From Skeletonema tropicum (taxonomy: Eukaryota > Bacillariophyta > Thalassiosirophyceae > Thalassiosirales > Thalassiosiraceae), in NCBI GenBank assembly GCA_037178625.1, contig CM074143.1:1860001-1924000 (forward strand): DNA of 64,000 nt, given 5' to 3'. Position numbers and translations under genes: made by a program. Position 1 is the stretch's first letter; every line of letters starts with the position of its first letter. Below the pieces are notes generated by a model. That model searched no databases and was not told the DNA's origin. It was given only the letters and a program-made list of their open reading frames with translations. Shown piece after piece: positions 9,632 to 20,262 of the stretch.

Positions 9632-11025
9632 TACACCATGGGCCCCACAACACCTATATCAGATGGAGGGGCCTGGGAGAGAGCTGCCTCGGCTTGTGAG
9701 ACCGAGACGTCGACGCAGTCATTAGATACCAATCTAACAAGGAATGATTCACTACCGCGATTGTGTAGAATAAATTTGGTGTAGATGCTACACACATCCG
9801 AATCCTCACCGCAATACGTATTGCCATTTTCCAAAATATTGTCACTGTTGTTATGATTTTGTAGCACAACTTCGACTGTAGACGTCATCCAATTCACAAC
9901 GCTAAAAGGACAATAGCCAGAAGTGTTGTTGTTATGTGAAAGAGCGACAAAGGGTCTACTTTGTTGTGTACATCTCCAATTATATTTGTGGCGTACAAGT
10001 GCCGCGTCTTCCATGCTAATTTGCTCCGATATAGGTTCTTCATCATGCCAAGGTGGGGGCCAAGGTGGTTTAGGTGGGGGAGCTGGGATTGCACCTGTTT
10101 GATGTAGTAGAATGTTGGCAGTAATAAGTTGTTGGACTGCTTCCTCACTTCTCATCTTCATGCCTTGTTTCCCAACCGATTGTGTCACAACCCAATTGTT
10201 GTTCCAGTTTCCCTCCTCTCCATCTATAAAATTAAAAGTCGTCCATCCCTGCGTTGTGTCCATTGACCGGCAGAGTCTTCCATCCCGTAATCCGTCCCTC
10301 ATTCCTCCGATATCTCCAAAACAATTTTCCAAAATATTGTCACTGTTGTTATGATTTTGTAGCACAACTTCGACTGTAGACGTCATCCAATTCACAACGC
10401 TAAAAGGACTATAGCCAGAAGAGTTGTTGTTATGTGAAAGAGCGACAAAGGGTCTACTTTGTTGTGTACATCTCCAATTATATTTGTGGCGTACAAGTGC
10501 CGCGTCTTCCATGCTAATTTGCTCCGATATAGGTTCTTCATCATGCCAAGGTGGGGGCCAAGGTGGTTTAGGTGGGGGAGCTGGGATTGCACCTGTTTGA
10601 TGTAGTAGATTGCTGGCAGTAATAAGTTGTTGGACTGCTTCCTCCCTCCTCATCTTCATGCCTTGTTTCCCAACAGATTGTGTCACAACCCAATTGTTGT
10701 TCCAGTTTCCCTCCTCTCCATCTATAAGATTAAAAGTCGTCCATCCCTGCGTTGTGTCCATTGACCGGCAGAGTCTTCCATCCCGTAATCCGTCCCTCAT
10801 TCCTCCGATATCTCCAAAACACCATTCCTGTTTGATGTTGCAACCGGCCGGCCACATGGCCCTGCCGCCGCCCTTCCCAAACAATGTGAGTGTAGTGTCA
10901 ATTGATGCGTACTTTTTTGCCGTAGTAAGTCTCGTTTTTAAGGAGCCATTCATATGGTTATTATACATTATAGTGTTGTCGTACCCTGTTCCCAGGGTGC
11001 AGTTGGTAGCGGTGTCGGCTGCCAT
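9631..11025 (-). CDS. LINE ORF1 with internal 498-bp in-frame duplication
   Basis: 464 codons from ATG 11025 (context ACCATGG) to a TAA that shares its last A with the ORF2 start. The protein has a unique N-terminus of ~65 residues, two near-identical 166-residue modules, and a unique C-terminus. Each module carries a CFGDIGG motif, an Asn/Trp-rich patch, a Pro-rich linker (PAPPPKPPWPPPWHDEEP) and a His/Asn-rich end. No zinc knuckle or RRM is recognised, so the role as an RNA-binding ORF1 protein is inferred only from its position before the endonuclease ORF. The modules differ at few sites, which implies a recent duplication. Confidence 0.7.
   Translation of the reverse strand: MAADTATNCTLGTGYDNTIMYNNHMNGSLKTRLTTAKKYASIDTTLTLFGKGGGRAMWPAGCNIKQEWCFGDIGGMRDGLRDGRLCRSMDTTQGWTTFNLIDGEEGNWNNNWVVTQSVGKQGMKMRREEAVQQLITASNLLHQTGAIPAPPPKPPWPPPWHDEEPISEQISMEDAALVRHKYNWRCTQQSRPFVALSHNNNSSGYSPFSVVNWMTSTVEVVLQNHNNSDNILENCFGDIGGMRDGLRDGRLCRSMDTTQGWTTFNFIDGEEGNWNNNWVVTQSVGKQGMKMRSEEAVQQLITANILLHQTGAIPAPPPKPPWPPPWHDEEPISEQISMEDAALVRHKYNWRCTQQSRPFVALSHNNNTSGYCPFSVVNWMTSTVEVVLQNHNNSDNILENGNTYCGEDSDVCSIYTKFILHNRGSESFLVRLVSNDCVDVSVSQAEAALSQAPPSDIGVVGPMV
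9826..10820 (-). repeat. 498-bp tandem duplication within LINE ORF1
   Basis: The segment starting ATTTTCCAAAATATT at 9826 recurs at 10324. Copies end before ATATCTCCAAAACA junctions near 10322 and 10820. The length is a multiple of three, so the frame is kept. Confidence 0.95.
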
Positions 11026-12409
11026 GGTTCATGTCGATCGCTGTATACGATGTACTAATTCCTACGTAGGTATTTATGTCATTTTTTCATATCTTTTCCA
11101 GACACCTGCTTGAGATTGTGCTACCGGGCTTGTGTAGTATCACGTCCGAGTGTAATGGGCCACTAGAAGTGGTACATGAGAGCATATTGACGACGATAGA
11201 TATTTTTCGGTTGAATGTAGTGCTGCCGGCCAGCCAGCCCACACTGGAAGTCGACCTCTTGTACTTGTATTAGTATTAGCTGCGGGAGTCCCAATTCCTG
11301 GAGAGCAAGTCATGTCAACAAAACATCAACCATGGGGACAGCTGAAGTTCTAAAAGAGACACTCAAGCTGATATCATCTTTTCCAGTTCAGCTTAGTCAT
11401 AACCACCAGATGTGGCCCTGGGCCTGGATTTGTACTTGTACATCTCTCTGGATGAGAGTTTGGCTTTGGCCTTGCCCCGTTCTTGGTATTGGTGCTAGCT
11501 TTCACTGTGAGTCTTGTTTCAAACTGATTCGCTGCAATGTCAATGTTATGCTCATGTATAGGTACTCTTATCAATTTCTTTGCTATTCGCACTCAAATAC
11601 AGACGGCATCATTGGTGACCCTGCCACATCCAAACGTTTCGTGAATGAACTTGGCAATCGATGCAGATACAAAAGGGCAATACCAATACTATCGTTAAGT
11701 TGAATTTAAAAATGACTGAACAAAGAAATTTATACAATCAATCTTGCTCTTGGCGCGAGCGTTATGGGGAAGGCCTGCCCAGCGATACAAAGGTGGATTA
11801 GATCAGTTCTGTGTTTCGTGTTTAAGTTGAACGAGGCTGCATGGTATATATTTCGCAGAGGCAGAGGAGCCTTTTTCGTATGGAGCAAAAGGGGAGAAGG
11901 ATCACGAACGAACAAGTAATAAGTGCAGCAAGTAGTAAAGTATATGTTTAAAGAAGTATGTAGTTGAGCCGAGGCTACGCTACCCGTCGTGATATTAGTG
12001 AATCTCAGGTGTTTAAGATGATGACACAAACAGCATTGGGTATGAATTAAGTGAACACTCTCTAGAGAGGCAATTCCATACACAGAGACACATTATCCTT
12101 CAAAGTCGGTGTTGGGGTAGATCTTCACTGGTACGCATCTTGCTAGCACGGATTTGTTCAGACGTGCCGTGTGAGCATTTTTACAGCAATAAGTACTTGG
12201 ACTTGGGATCGAGTCCCACCTGGTAGCAGTGATCCAAATCCAACGCTTCAGTTTCACTGATCTGTGAATTGTCGTCATTACTCCATGCGATAGGCGATAC
12301 AACATCTAAGACGATATCTGGCTCCGGGTGAACAGCAATGACAGCTTCTTCCAGAGGTGAACTTCCTTCCCCACATCCTTCTTATTTACCACGAAGCCCA
12401 TCATGATAT
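11026..12409. other. LINE 5' flank and unassigned sequence
   Basis: Upstream of the minus-strand ORF1, so it may include the LINE 5' UTR and promoter. Short frames on both strands (such as 11332-11703 + and 11730-12083 -) show no motif and I do not support them as genes. Confidence 0.3.
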
Positions 12410-12475
12410 TGGTTAGTCATAATTTCGCCCCTCTAGAGGGCTAATCAGACGTACTTTAAAATTTCTGTTATATTA
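12410..12475 (+). repeat. short copy of the retrotransposon 3' tail
   Basis: Nearly identical to 6003-6068, but the central palindrome is longer (CCCCTCTAGAGGG). Similarity stops upstream of 12408, so this is either a very short 5'-truncated insertion or a SINE sharing the LINE tail. Confidence 0.75.
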
Positions 12476-12643
12476 TTAATCTGACAGTTCAAAATTCAGT
12501 ATTACAGTACCGTTACGACAATTATCCTTCGCGCTTACACGTGTCAAATGGCAACCACGGTATTTACAGGTAAGAACCCGATCAATCACCGAGATGGAAC
12601 GTCACACTGTAAGTAGTATGTTCACTGCATTCTCTACATATTC

Positions 12644-12649
12644 TATAAA
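12644..12649 (+). promoter_or_regulatory. possible TATA box of the MFS gene
   Basis: TATAAA lies 35 bp before ATG 12679 and 62 bp before the second in-frame ATG 12706. If it is used, transcription would start close to 12675, which favours 12706 as the translated start. Confidence 0.3.
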
Positions 12650-12678
12650 TGAATGAGTTGCCTACATCATATGCCTGA

Positions 12679-14202
12679 ATGATTGCATGGCAGTTCTTCG
12701 TTACAATGAGGAGTCGTCAGATACGCAGCAGCCGGCGGCTCGTCAATCGTAGCTTCACTGCACTGCTCTGCATCATTGGATTAAGTGCAGCTCCACAGCA
12801 CTGCTGCAACTCTCTGCAAATACACTCGCATCCGTCGAGATCTTTCAATTATCGGACACTATCACCCAAACGAAATGAATCTACTTCGATATCCTCTGAT
12901 GATGGTGTTATTATCGACTCATCATTACCACTAATAAATACCATACGCGGCGGGGGAAACGAACCATCATCATCGATACCACAAACCCGCCGTCGAAGCC
13001 TCGTGGTGTTACTCGTCGCAACTGCACTCTTCAACGACATGCTCCAACTCACCATGCTTCTCCCAATCATCCACACATTGGTATCCAGTCCACCACCATT
13101 GGGAGTCGCCAACAACAAAGAAGTGGCACTAGGACTCTTCTTCGCCGCTAAAGATATATGTCAAATGTTAAGTGCTCCCTTTGCAGGAGTGTTGTGTTCC
13201 AAGTTTTCACCACATGTCGCATTGATCAGCTCGATTTTGGGATTGGGCGTTGCCACATTTGTGTTTGCAGAGGCGACGACATTTTGGCAGTTGTTATTAG
13301 CAAGGGGAGCGCAGGGTGCTGCTTCTGCCGCAGTGTTGTGTGGTGGATTATCGTTGATTGCCGAGACGCATCCTCAGAATGTACGTGGGAAGGCAATGGG
13401 GTATGCACAGTCTGGATTGGCAGCGGGGATGTTAATGGGACCATTGATAGGTGGGTTATTATTTGAGCAGTTGGGGAGGAAGAATACATTCCGGTTAGCT
13501 GCGGGGATGGTACTTGCGAACGCGATGGCAATGATAGTATTGATGAGATTTGCCCCGCCTGAGAGCAGCAGGGATGATGAAAGGGAGAATGATCTTAACA
13601 ACAAGGTGGAGGGAGAACTTTCGTTGGTCAAGTCGTCAAAGCAGTTGTTGCGCAACTTTGATATTCTGGCTGTGACTGCATCAACATTTATTATCCACGC
13701 CGTTGTCGGCGTAATCAAACCTCTATCCCAAGTCGTGTTGGATAAGGAGTTTGGTGTAAGCATGGTGAAGCGATCGTTCATCATTTCCATCGCTACATTT
13801 GCTTTCTTTATTGCTGCACCAATAGCAGGTGTCTTATCGGACCGTATGCAGCGCTCGCATCTCGTAGCATTAAGTCTCGTGCTCATGTCATGCTCGTCTG
13901 GGTTCTTTGCTTTGAGGCATCTCGGGTTGTGGGCATTTTATGTGGCGGTAGCCCTTCTCGGGGTAGCCATGGGAGTGCAGAAGAGTAGCAGTCAGAGTCT
14001 ACTTGCTGATCTCGTTGACAAGCACGAGTTGGGAGACTATTCTATGGTCTACGCTCTATCAGATGTTTCTGATTCATTGGGGTTGATTATTGGACCATTG
14101 GTGGGATTGGCGTTGAGCCAGAATTATGGCCCTAGTGTCGGAGTTTTATCGATAGGGATCCCATGCCTACTTCTCTCTCCGGTAATGATGAGGATTGCTT
14201 AA
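12679..14202 (+). CDS. MFS transporter, SLC18/DHA1-like
   Basis: Encodes a 507-residue integral membrane carrier of the major facilitator superfamily. The N-terminal ~110 residues are Ser/Arg-rich and include a hydrophobic stretch (FTALLCIIGLSAAP) that could be a signal or transit sequence. About twelve membrane helices follow. Helix 1 has an N-D-M-L-Q pattern and P-I-I, as in vesicular amine-transporter-like (SLC18) and drug:H+ antiporter groups. The helix 2-3 loop (GVLCSKFSPH) and helix 8-9 loop (GVLSDRMQRS) correspond to MFS motif A, and AMGYAQSGLAAGMLMGPLIGG matches motif C of antiporters. The substrate cannot be deduced. ATG 12706 may be the real start given the TATA position. It is convergent with katG, 48 bp between stops. 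Confidence 0.85.
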   Translation: MIAWQFFVTMRSRQIRSSRRLVNRSFTALLCIIGLSAAPQHCCNSLQIHSHPSRSFNYRTLSPKRNESTSISSDDGVIIDSSLPLINTIRGGGNEPSSSIPQTRRRSLVVLLVATALFNDMLQLTMLLPIIHTLVSSPPPLGVANNKEVALGLFFAAKDICQMLSAPFAGVLCSKFSPHVALISSILGLGVATFVFAEATTFWQLLLARGAQGAASAAVLCGGLSLIAETHPQNVRGKAMGYAQSGLAAGMLMGPLIGGLLFEQLGRKNTFRLAAGMVLANAMAMIVLMRFAPPESSRDDERENDLNNKVEGELSLVKSSKQLLRNFDILAVTASTFIIHAVVGVIKPLSQVVLDKEFGVSMVKRSFIISIATFAFFIAAPIAGVLSDRMQRSHLVALSLVLMSCSSGFFALRHLGLWAFYVAVALLGVAMGVQKSSSQSLLADLVDKHELGDYSMVYALSDVSDSLGLIIGPLVGLALSQNYGPSVGVLSIGIPCLLLSPVMMRIA

Positions 14203-14250
14203 TCAATTATCATTCGTCTCTTTCTCTCTCTCTACCTAATTAAACTTAAG

Positions 14251-16605
14251 TTATAGCTTACTCGAACGCCTGCTCATGTAAAATACTGTCGTTGATTCAT
14301 CAACATCCTCCCCCCGAAGCAAATCGAACCGATCCAGCATCATCACTTTCACCCATGCATTGATAAAGTCTCGAAGGAAATACTCAGCCGAGTCAGCACA
14401 TGCATATGACTCGGCAATAGCACGAAGCTGAGAATTCGATCCAATAATCAAATCTACTCGAGATGCTGACCAATCTCTACCTGTAGAGCGAGTTCCACGG
14501 AAGAGTTTCCCATCCGCAGAAGAAGGAGACCATGCCACGGTGTCGTCCAAAATATTTGTAAAGAAGTCGTTTGTGAGAACTCCTGGTTGTTCTGTCAACA
14601 CTCCGATTTGAGATGAAGAATCTGTGTTGGCATTTAAAACTCTTAATCCTCCCATCAACGCAACCATTTCAGGTGTAGTTAGTGACAAAAGATGAGCACG
14701 ATCAATCAATGCCTTCTCAGGACGTGTGTCATCACTTCCATTATAATTGCGAAAGCCATCAATTGCGGGTTCCAAGAAATTGAACGAGTCCACATCAGTT
14801 TGTTCCTGAGTTGCATCTGTCCTCCCCGGGACGAAAGGGATGGTAATCATCTTGCCAGCACGACGTACTGCTTCTTCAATCGAAGCATTCCCCGCAATTA
14901 CAATCAAATCGGCAAATGACACTTGCACATTACTCTCCTTTTTGCGTTGGTTGAACTCTTGTTGTACTGATTCTAGAAGCGCAATGACTTTGTTAAGACT
15001 CTGTGGATCATTGACACTCCAATTTCGTTGAGGCAAAAGGCGAATGCGACCACCATTGGCACCACCACGATGATCAGTCTTTCGATAAGTTGATGCTGAT
15101 GCCCAAGCTGCCTTGACAAGGTCAGAAATTGTTAGATCAGATCGATTATTCACAGCAACGATAATCTTGTGCTTCAATACCTTTACGTCATTCGTTGTGA
15201 CGTTATTATAGTCTCGATCAGGGAGAGGATCCAGCCAAATCAACTCCTCCTTGGGAACCCATGGTCCAAGATGACGTGACTTGGGGCCCATATCACGATG
15301 ACAAAGTTTATACCAAGCACGTTTAAAGGCATCGGTAAATGCCTCCGGATTAGAATTGAACCGTTCCGAGATTGGTCCATACAATGGATCATATCGAAGT
15401 GCAAGATCTGTAGTGAACATGATGGGCAAATGTTTCAATGAAGGATCGTGAGCATCGGGGACATTCCTCACTGCAGAGTCTCCACCATTCTTTGTAATCG
15501 ATTCAGCATCGGGAACCCATTGGATCGCACCGCCGGGACTCTTGGTCTTTTCCCACTCAAACCGAAATAGATTGGTAAAGTATCCATTATCCCATTGTGT
15601 CGGCTTGGCAGTCCAAGCACCCTCCAATCCACTCGTAATTGTATCTTTCCCCTTGCCACTTTGAAAGGTATTTTTCCACCCCAACCCCATCTCATTAATA
15701 TCAGCTCCTTCTGGTTCAGCACCGACATACTTGTCTGCATCCGCAGCACCATGCGCCTTGCCAAATGTATGTCCCCCTGCAATCAATGCCACCGTCTCTT
15801 CATCATTCATTCCCATGCGATAAAATGTTTCACGAATATCTCTGGCCGACGCGAGTATATCCGGATCCCCACCCGGTCCTTCTGGATTGACATAAATCAA
15901 CCCCATTTGAACTGCTCCAAGTGGTTTCTCCAATCCAGTATGATGATGATGACGATCATCCTTCAACCACTCCCCCTCATTCCCCCAATACACATCCTCC
16001 TCACTCGCAAACGCATCAATCCTCCCCCCACCAAACCAAAGCGGCTCCACAGTCCCCCACCGTCCCATCATGGATTCAATCGCCACATTTCCCGCCAATA
16101 TAATCAAATCTCCCCAACTGATGCATTGACCATACTTTTGCTTAATCGGCCACAATACATATCTTCGAATTTTATCCAAATTGGCATTATCCGGCCAGGA
16201 GTTGAGAGGTGCCAATCGAATATTGGCCGAGTTGCCACCCCCCCGTCCGTCGTAGGTGCGGTAGGTCCCGGCCGAATGCCACGCGAGACGGACCATGAGT
16301 GGACCGTAGTGAGTGTAGTCGGCGGGCCAGGCGGGATGGGGGGTGGTGAGGGCGGTGTGGATGTCGTTGCGCAGATTGAAGAGGTTGAGCTTGGAAAAGT
16401 TGGAAGAGTAGGAAGCGTAGTTGGTGGTGGTGGAGGTGGAGGGATGAGGAACGTGAGATGGACGGGCAGAGGGGACATCTTGATGGAGGATGCGGAGATC
16501 GAGTTGTTCGGGCCACCAGTCGAGAATGGTTTTGGGTTTGATTGGTGGCGTTGGGGTGCCGTTGCTGCTGCTGCTGCTGTTGCTGTTGTGGTATGGGCAC
16601 GACAT
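14251..16605 (-). CDS. katG: catalase-peroxidase
   Basis: 784 residues, slightly longer than typical bacterial KatG (~740) owing to a Ser/Asn-rich N-terminus. Bifunctional haem enzyme that dismutates hydrogen peroxide and acts as a peroxidase. The N-terminal active domain has the distal R106-W109-H110 triad in VRLAWHSAGTYR, Y238 in MGLIYVNPEGP and M264 in the RMGMNDEE segment; W109, Y238 and M264 would form the Met-Tyr-Trp adduct. The proximal H279 lies in GGHTFGKAHG. The C-terminal domain (from about residue 455) is the usual haem-free duplicate. No signal peptide or PTS1 is obvious (ends SSKL), so a cytosolic location is likely, though a C-terminal SKL-type ending (S-K-L) could mark peroxisomal import. 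Eukaryotic microalgal katG genes are generally traced to bacterial transfer. Confidence 0.97.
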   Translation of the reverse strand: MSCPYHNSNSSSSSNGTPTPPIKPKTILDWWPEQLDLRILHQDVPSARPSHVPHPSTSTTTNYASYSSNFSKLNLFNLRNDIHTALTTPHPAWPADYTHYGPLMVRLAWHSAGTYRTYDGRGGGNSANIRLAPLNSWPDNANLDKIRRYVLWPIKQKYGQCISWGDLIILAGNVAIESMMGRWGTVEPLWFGGGRIDAFASEEDVYWGNEGEWLKDDRHHHHTGLEKPLGAVQMGLIYVNPEGPGGDPDILASARDIRETFYRMGMNDEETVALIAGGHTFGKAHGAADADKYVGAEPEGADINEMGLGWKNTFQSGKGKDTITSGLEGAWTAKPTQWDNGYFTNLFRFEWEKTKSPGGAIQWVPDAESITKNGGDSAVRNVPDAHDPSLKHLPIMFTTDLALRYDPLYGPISERFNSNPEAFTDAFKRAWYKLCHRDMGPKSRHLGPWVPKEELIWLDPLPDRDYNNVTTNDVKVLKHKIIVAVNNRSDLTISDLVKAAWASASTYRKTDHRGGANGGRIRLLPQRNWSVNDPQSLNKVIALLESVQQEFNQRKKESNVQVSFADLIVIAGNASIEEAVRRAGKMITIPFVPGRTDATQEQTDVDSFNFLEPAIDGFRNYNGSDDTRPEKALIDRAHLLSLTTPEMVALMGGLRVLNANTDSSSQIGVLTEQPGVLTNDFFTNILDDTVAWSPSSADGKLFRGTRSTGRDWSASRVDLIIGSNSQLRAIAESYACADSAEYFLRDFINAWVKVMMLDRFDLLRGEDVDESTTVFYMSRRSSKL

Positions 16606-17560
16606 GGTGTTTCGTTATCTCTTAAAGATGATAGAAATGATGTGATAGCTTGAGGTATTGAATGGATGACTTGAGCGAGCTACTGAAAAGATCTCACCAT
16701 GGTTGATATGACGGTATGATGTCATCTTCAAGATTTGCCTTCAAAAATTTGGCGCCAACGAAGATTCCAAAGTTCGTAGTTGTTTGTTTGCTAGAGGCTC
16801 TAGAGGGAATCGGAAGTGCAACATAGCTTAATGAGGCAGACGATGAGCTTCCCTCCCTACGCTGAAGAGTCTGCTCAAAAAGGACGATGTTTTGTCGCCG
16901 TCAACAATAAGAGGTGATAGTGGAAGTGCTCACGAAAATACTGTCAAAGAACCTAAGACTTAAGATCAGTCGGGTCTCGCTGCAGCTCCAGATCTCTCTT
17001 GATGGCTCATGTATCAGGCTACAGGGAGTTGCAGCTGTAACAAAGAGGATGTGGCAATCATTCAAAGACATTCTTGATAAATGAGCGGGGGATGCGAGGG
17101 GTTTGTTTCTACTGATGGGAGTGGGAGCACACAAAAGCTCACCGGGGAGGTGTGGGATGCAGGCATGGAGCAGAGCTTAGACGGATGCACGAATCAAACT
17201 CGGCGAGGAGTAGCGGGCGGAGATACCTTTCAGCTACGAAGGATGATGTATAAATCAAGCCAGAGTGGAAGGAGTGTGCTGTATTCAGAGGGTAAAGACT
17301 GTAACTGTACAGAAGCGGAGAATGAATGTATCAAGCTACAATAGGTGTGTCAATGTAACAAGCGCTCATTATTTTATATCCAACTAGAATTGGAAGCGCT
17401 GCATCGATGTATCACTAAAAGTTGTACTCCACCTCTTTCCGCATCTTCAAAAATAGAAAAAGATTCATGTCCAAAATTCATGTGTAAGCTACTCCTCACG
17501 CATCAAACCCCCACGCGCTTGAGTCTACAATCTACATAAGACAAGCCCACGCGCTAGGGT
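16606..17560. other. katG upstream region plus truncated copy of the ankyrin-gene 5' end
   Basis: 16606-16720 is the katG 5' flank, part of which recurs at 20026-20145. From 16727 the sequence matches 21467-21700: TTTGGCGCCAACGAAGA, then GATGAGCTTCCCTCCCTACG, the start of the ankyrin gene. The copied ORF reads MSFPPYAEESA and then diverges and stops. 16910-17560 holds no recognised gene. Confidence 0.75.
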
Positions 17561-19194
17561 CTACAATCTACATAAGACAAACTCAAGCACAAAGACGGCA
17601 TAGCATGCTTGCGTAAGCATCATCCAACGTGTGAAGAATTTGAGCTTCTTCTTCTCGTGTTTAAGTGCCGCAGCCAACTCCAACCCATTCATTGACGCCC
17701 CACGAATAAATTCATACATCGCTGACAGCACCCTACTCTCAAATACTTTGTCTGATTCTTCTACAACACGACTCTCCACCAACGCCTCCCCCTCCAAATC
17801 CGACGGGTCAGGAAGCTGAACGTTCAATGTTGTACACGTCTTTGTCTGCTCAAACCAAGTGAGTGCTAATGGAAGAAACTTCAAGCCCCATTGCAAGAAG
17901 CATTGCATATCGAGGTGGCGGTGCTTCATGAGGATTTTGCATCTTGCAGCATCCTTTGGATGCTGCTCGTTCAGTCGGAGGTATAGGGCAATATCTTCAG
18001 GAAGTGAAATGTTTGCAATGCCTTCGCCACAAATTATTGTGTGGATGGTATGATTAGAAAGGAACGTGCTGTTGGCACTGGATGTATCACATAGTGCTTT
18101 GGAGAAGGCAAGCCACTGTGCCGGAGGTACCGCGGTGTAGTAGAAGAATTCACCCATGCGCAAGATTCTCATAGACGTGTTGTGCGCTAGCCCAAGAGCT
18201 AAGGCTTTCATCCCATCATTTTCAATTGCACTTGGAATAAAGCGTAGATCAAGAATCTTAACTGGGCAGTATTTGGACGCCAATGACTTCAACAAGCAAC
18301 TCAATCCTGCAGCTGTGATTGATTCATTCCCTTTAAGAGTAAGTTCTCTGCAATGAATCGCTGACCCTTGCGTGAAAGCTTGAAGCCCTTGATCATTGAT
18401 GCGACAAACTGAAAGATTGAGCTGCTCCAAGGTCATGGGGGAGCTGTGCAACCATTCAGATAAGAAGTTTAGCCCTTCCGCTGCCAAAGAGAAGTCATTC
18501 CAAGAGAGATCCAATGTCTCCAGGCTGGTACTATTGGCCAGTCCATCCACTACAGCCAACAATCCTTTATTGCCAATAAAATTACGGGACAAATCGAGGA
18601 CTTTCAATAATGTTCCATTGCATTTGAAGCCATTTACGGTTGTAGCTACTGCACCGCCGTTGATGTCATTTCCAAATAGATTCAGCTCCCGTAATGTTCC
18701 CGATTCAAGCAGAGTTCCAAGTGCAGAATGGCTATTTGTGCCGAAATTGTAACAATCGATCGCCAGTCTCTCCAACTGAGAATAATTACCTGCTACTCTT
18801 ACAATTGCAGCACATACATCATCGCTCATTCTATATCTGATGGAAATATCCCGAATAGAGTGGTTGCTAGCGATACCTTTCACGAAGGCATCAATTTGTT
18901 GTTCTCCTCCCTCGGGCATGCTCCAAATATTAAGTTGCCGTAAATTCTGACTCCTGCCGATGAAATGGCCAAGCCAGCCCAAATCATCGCCCTCACTGAT
19001 AACTAAATACTCATAATATTATAATCATAGTAAGGATCGGGTTGCGTGTCCAAATATAAGTTCAAGGATGTTAGTTTGTCATCACCGTCGCGAAGCCGCT
19101 CAAGAATCTTGGCATTCCCCGCCGAGGAAGAAACTTGCTCCAGATTGACATCGGCCGCATTCTCCTCATAATAATTATACTCTTGAAGATCCAT
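17561..19194 (-). CDS. leucine-rich repeat protein (RNI-like), frame change near the N-terminus
   Basis: ATG 19194 opens a 63-codon acidic N-terminus ending NIMSI-stop. A second frame, shifted, continues from about 19005 as VISEGDDLGWLGHF to the stop at 17561. About ten ribonuclease-inhibitor-type LRRs follow (LEQLNLSVCRINDQGLQAF, LRELNLFGNDINGGAVAT, LKVLDLSRNFIGNKGLLAV). The C-terminal ~100 residues end in a hydrophobic helix (ACYAVFVLEFVL). The two frames clearly belong together, since LRR proteins of this diatom family normally run from an acidic N-terminus into GDDLGWLG. No GT-AG intron with a sensible length restores the frame, so a one-base indel (real or assembly error) is likely. Function unknown; probably protein-protein interaction. 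Confidence 0.75.
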
Positions 19195-20261
19195 GGTTAA
19201 AAGCCTGAAAAGATGTGAGAGCGGCCGAAAAAAGTTGTCTCGTTAATATCAATATACGCCGAATGATATCACATCATGATATAATTATCACCACGACACA
19301 AAGGCGCACATGTCGATCTGGTATATCATGCACTGCAAAGTTCCTGATAGTAATACACTCACCGTCACGTAATTGTACACAGCAGCAGCACTATGGAGAT
19401 AGAGATAGAGAGGCAAGATTGATAATGATCGAGTGCAACAACCAACAACAACGGCAAGTGAAGGTGAGCGAGCGAGTGCCTGTGCTTGAGATGAGAGCGA
19501 GGTTCTTTCCCGTGATTTCGGGCAAGATTTACCTCTGGAGGGCTGTGGCCCTCGTTAGAGCCCTCTAAAACTTAAGTTTCTGTAATTGAAACAAGCGAAT
19601 GACAATGCTGAAAAGCGGGCCACACCCAACATTAAGAGAGCGTATGCCCACATAGCGGCTTTTTTACAGTGCTCTTGATCTCGCCATAATTTTGGCTCGA
19701 TACCTCATTTGGCTTGGCAGAAGACAAGGAGTACCTGACGCATTAAGCGCAATTCAATGTAACAGTATTTATATTATCCGGCTAGAGAGAGAGCGCTTCT
19801 ATATACTAGACTAACTTGTATTCAGCTTCTATATATCCCCTATTCAACCTCTCTATCCCCACAGCCTTCAAATGGATAGAAGCAGTCCTGTTTTTGTGTA
19901 AACTCTTCGTCCTCCCCCATCAAACAACCTCTCTATTCCTCACCGATTCTACAATATCTCTAAGCCTTTTATTCTCAAGTCTCAAGCTCAAGCCGCTCAA
20001 TCTCTTCTTGGAGCTGCTGTTATGGTAAGGTCACGACATGGTGTTTTGATATCTCTTAAAGGTGATTGTTTGATGTGTAGGAGATGGATAAAATGACGAC
20101 TTGAGGAGGCACCTACTACTTAAGATCTCACCGTTACCGTTACATCATTCAGTTAGGGACACTAATTATTCTAATTATTGTATACAGCAACAGACAGCAG
20201 GGCAATGATAAAGATGTTCAGTTACATAAAATCAAATAATATTCACCTAAGCCAAAAATGA
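19195..20261. other. intergenic region with a duplicated katG 5' fragment
   Basis: 20026-20145 matches the katG start region (16598-16700): GACATGGTGTTT.G.TATCTCTTAAAG, then ATGGAT and GACTTGAG, then AAGATCTCACC. It includes the antisense of the katG start codon and a few N-terminal codons but no more of the gene. A GGAGGGCTGTGGCCCTC palindrome-like element lies near 19537. Nothing else is recognised. Confidence 0.7.
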
Positions 20262-20262
20262 G

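Noticed and set aside
10112..11113. Plus-strand ORFs such as 10610-11113
   Set aside because: They are antisense shadows of LINE ORF1 and owe their length to its 498-bp duplication.
15595..16653. 352-codon + strand ORF opposite katG
   Set aside because: Fully antisense to the catalase-peroxidase N-terminal domain, with low-complexity Pro/Ser translation; a shadow frame.
19003..19020. 15-bp intron (GTATTTAGTTATCAG) to join the LRR frames
   Set aside because: Too short to splice and a multiple of three, so removing it does not restore the frame.
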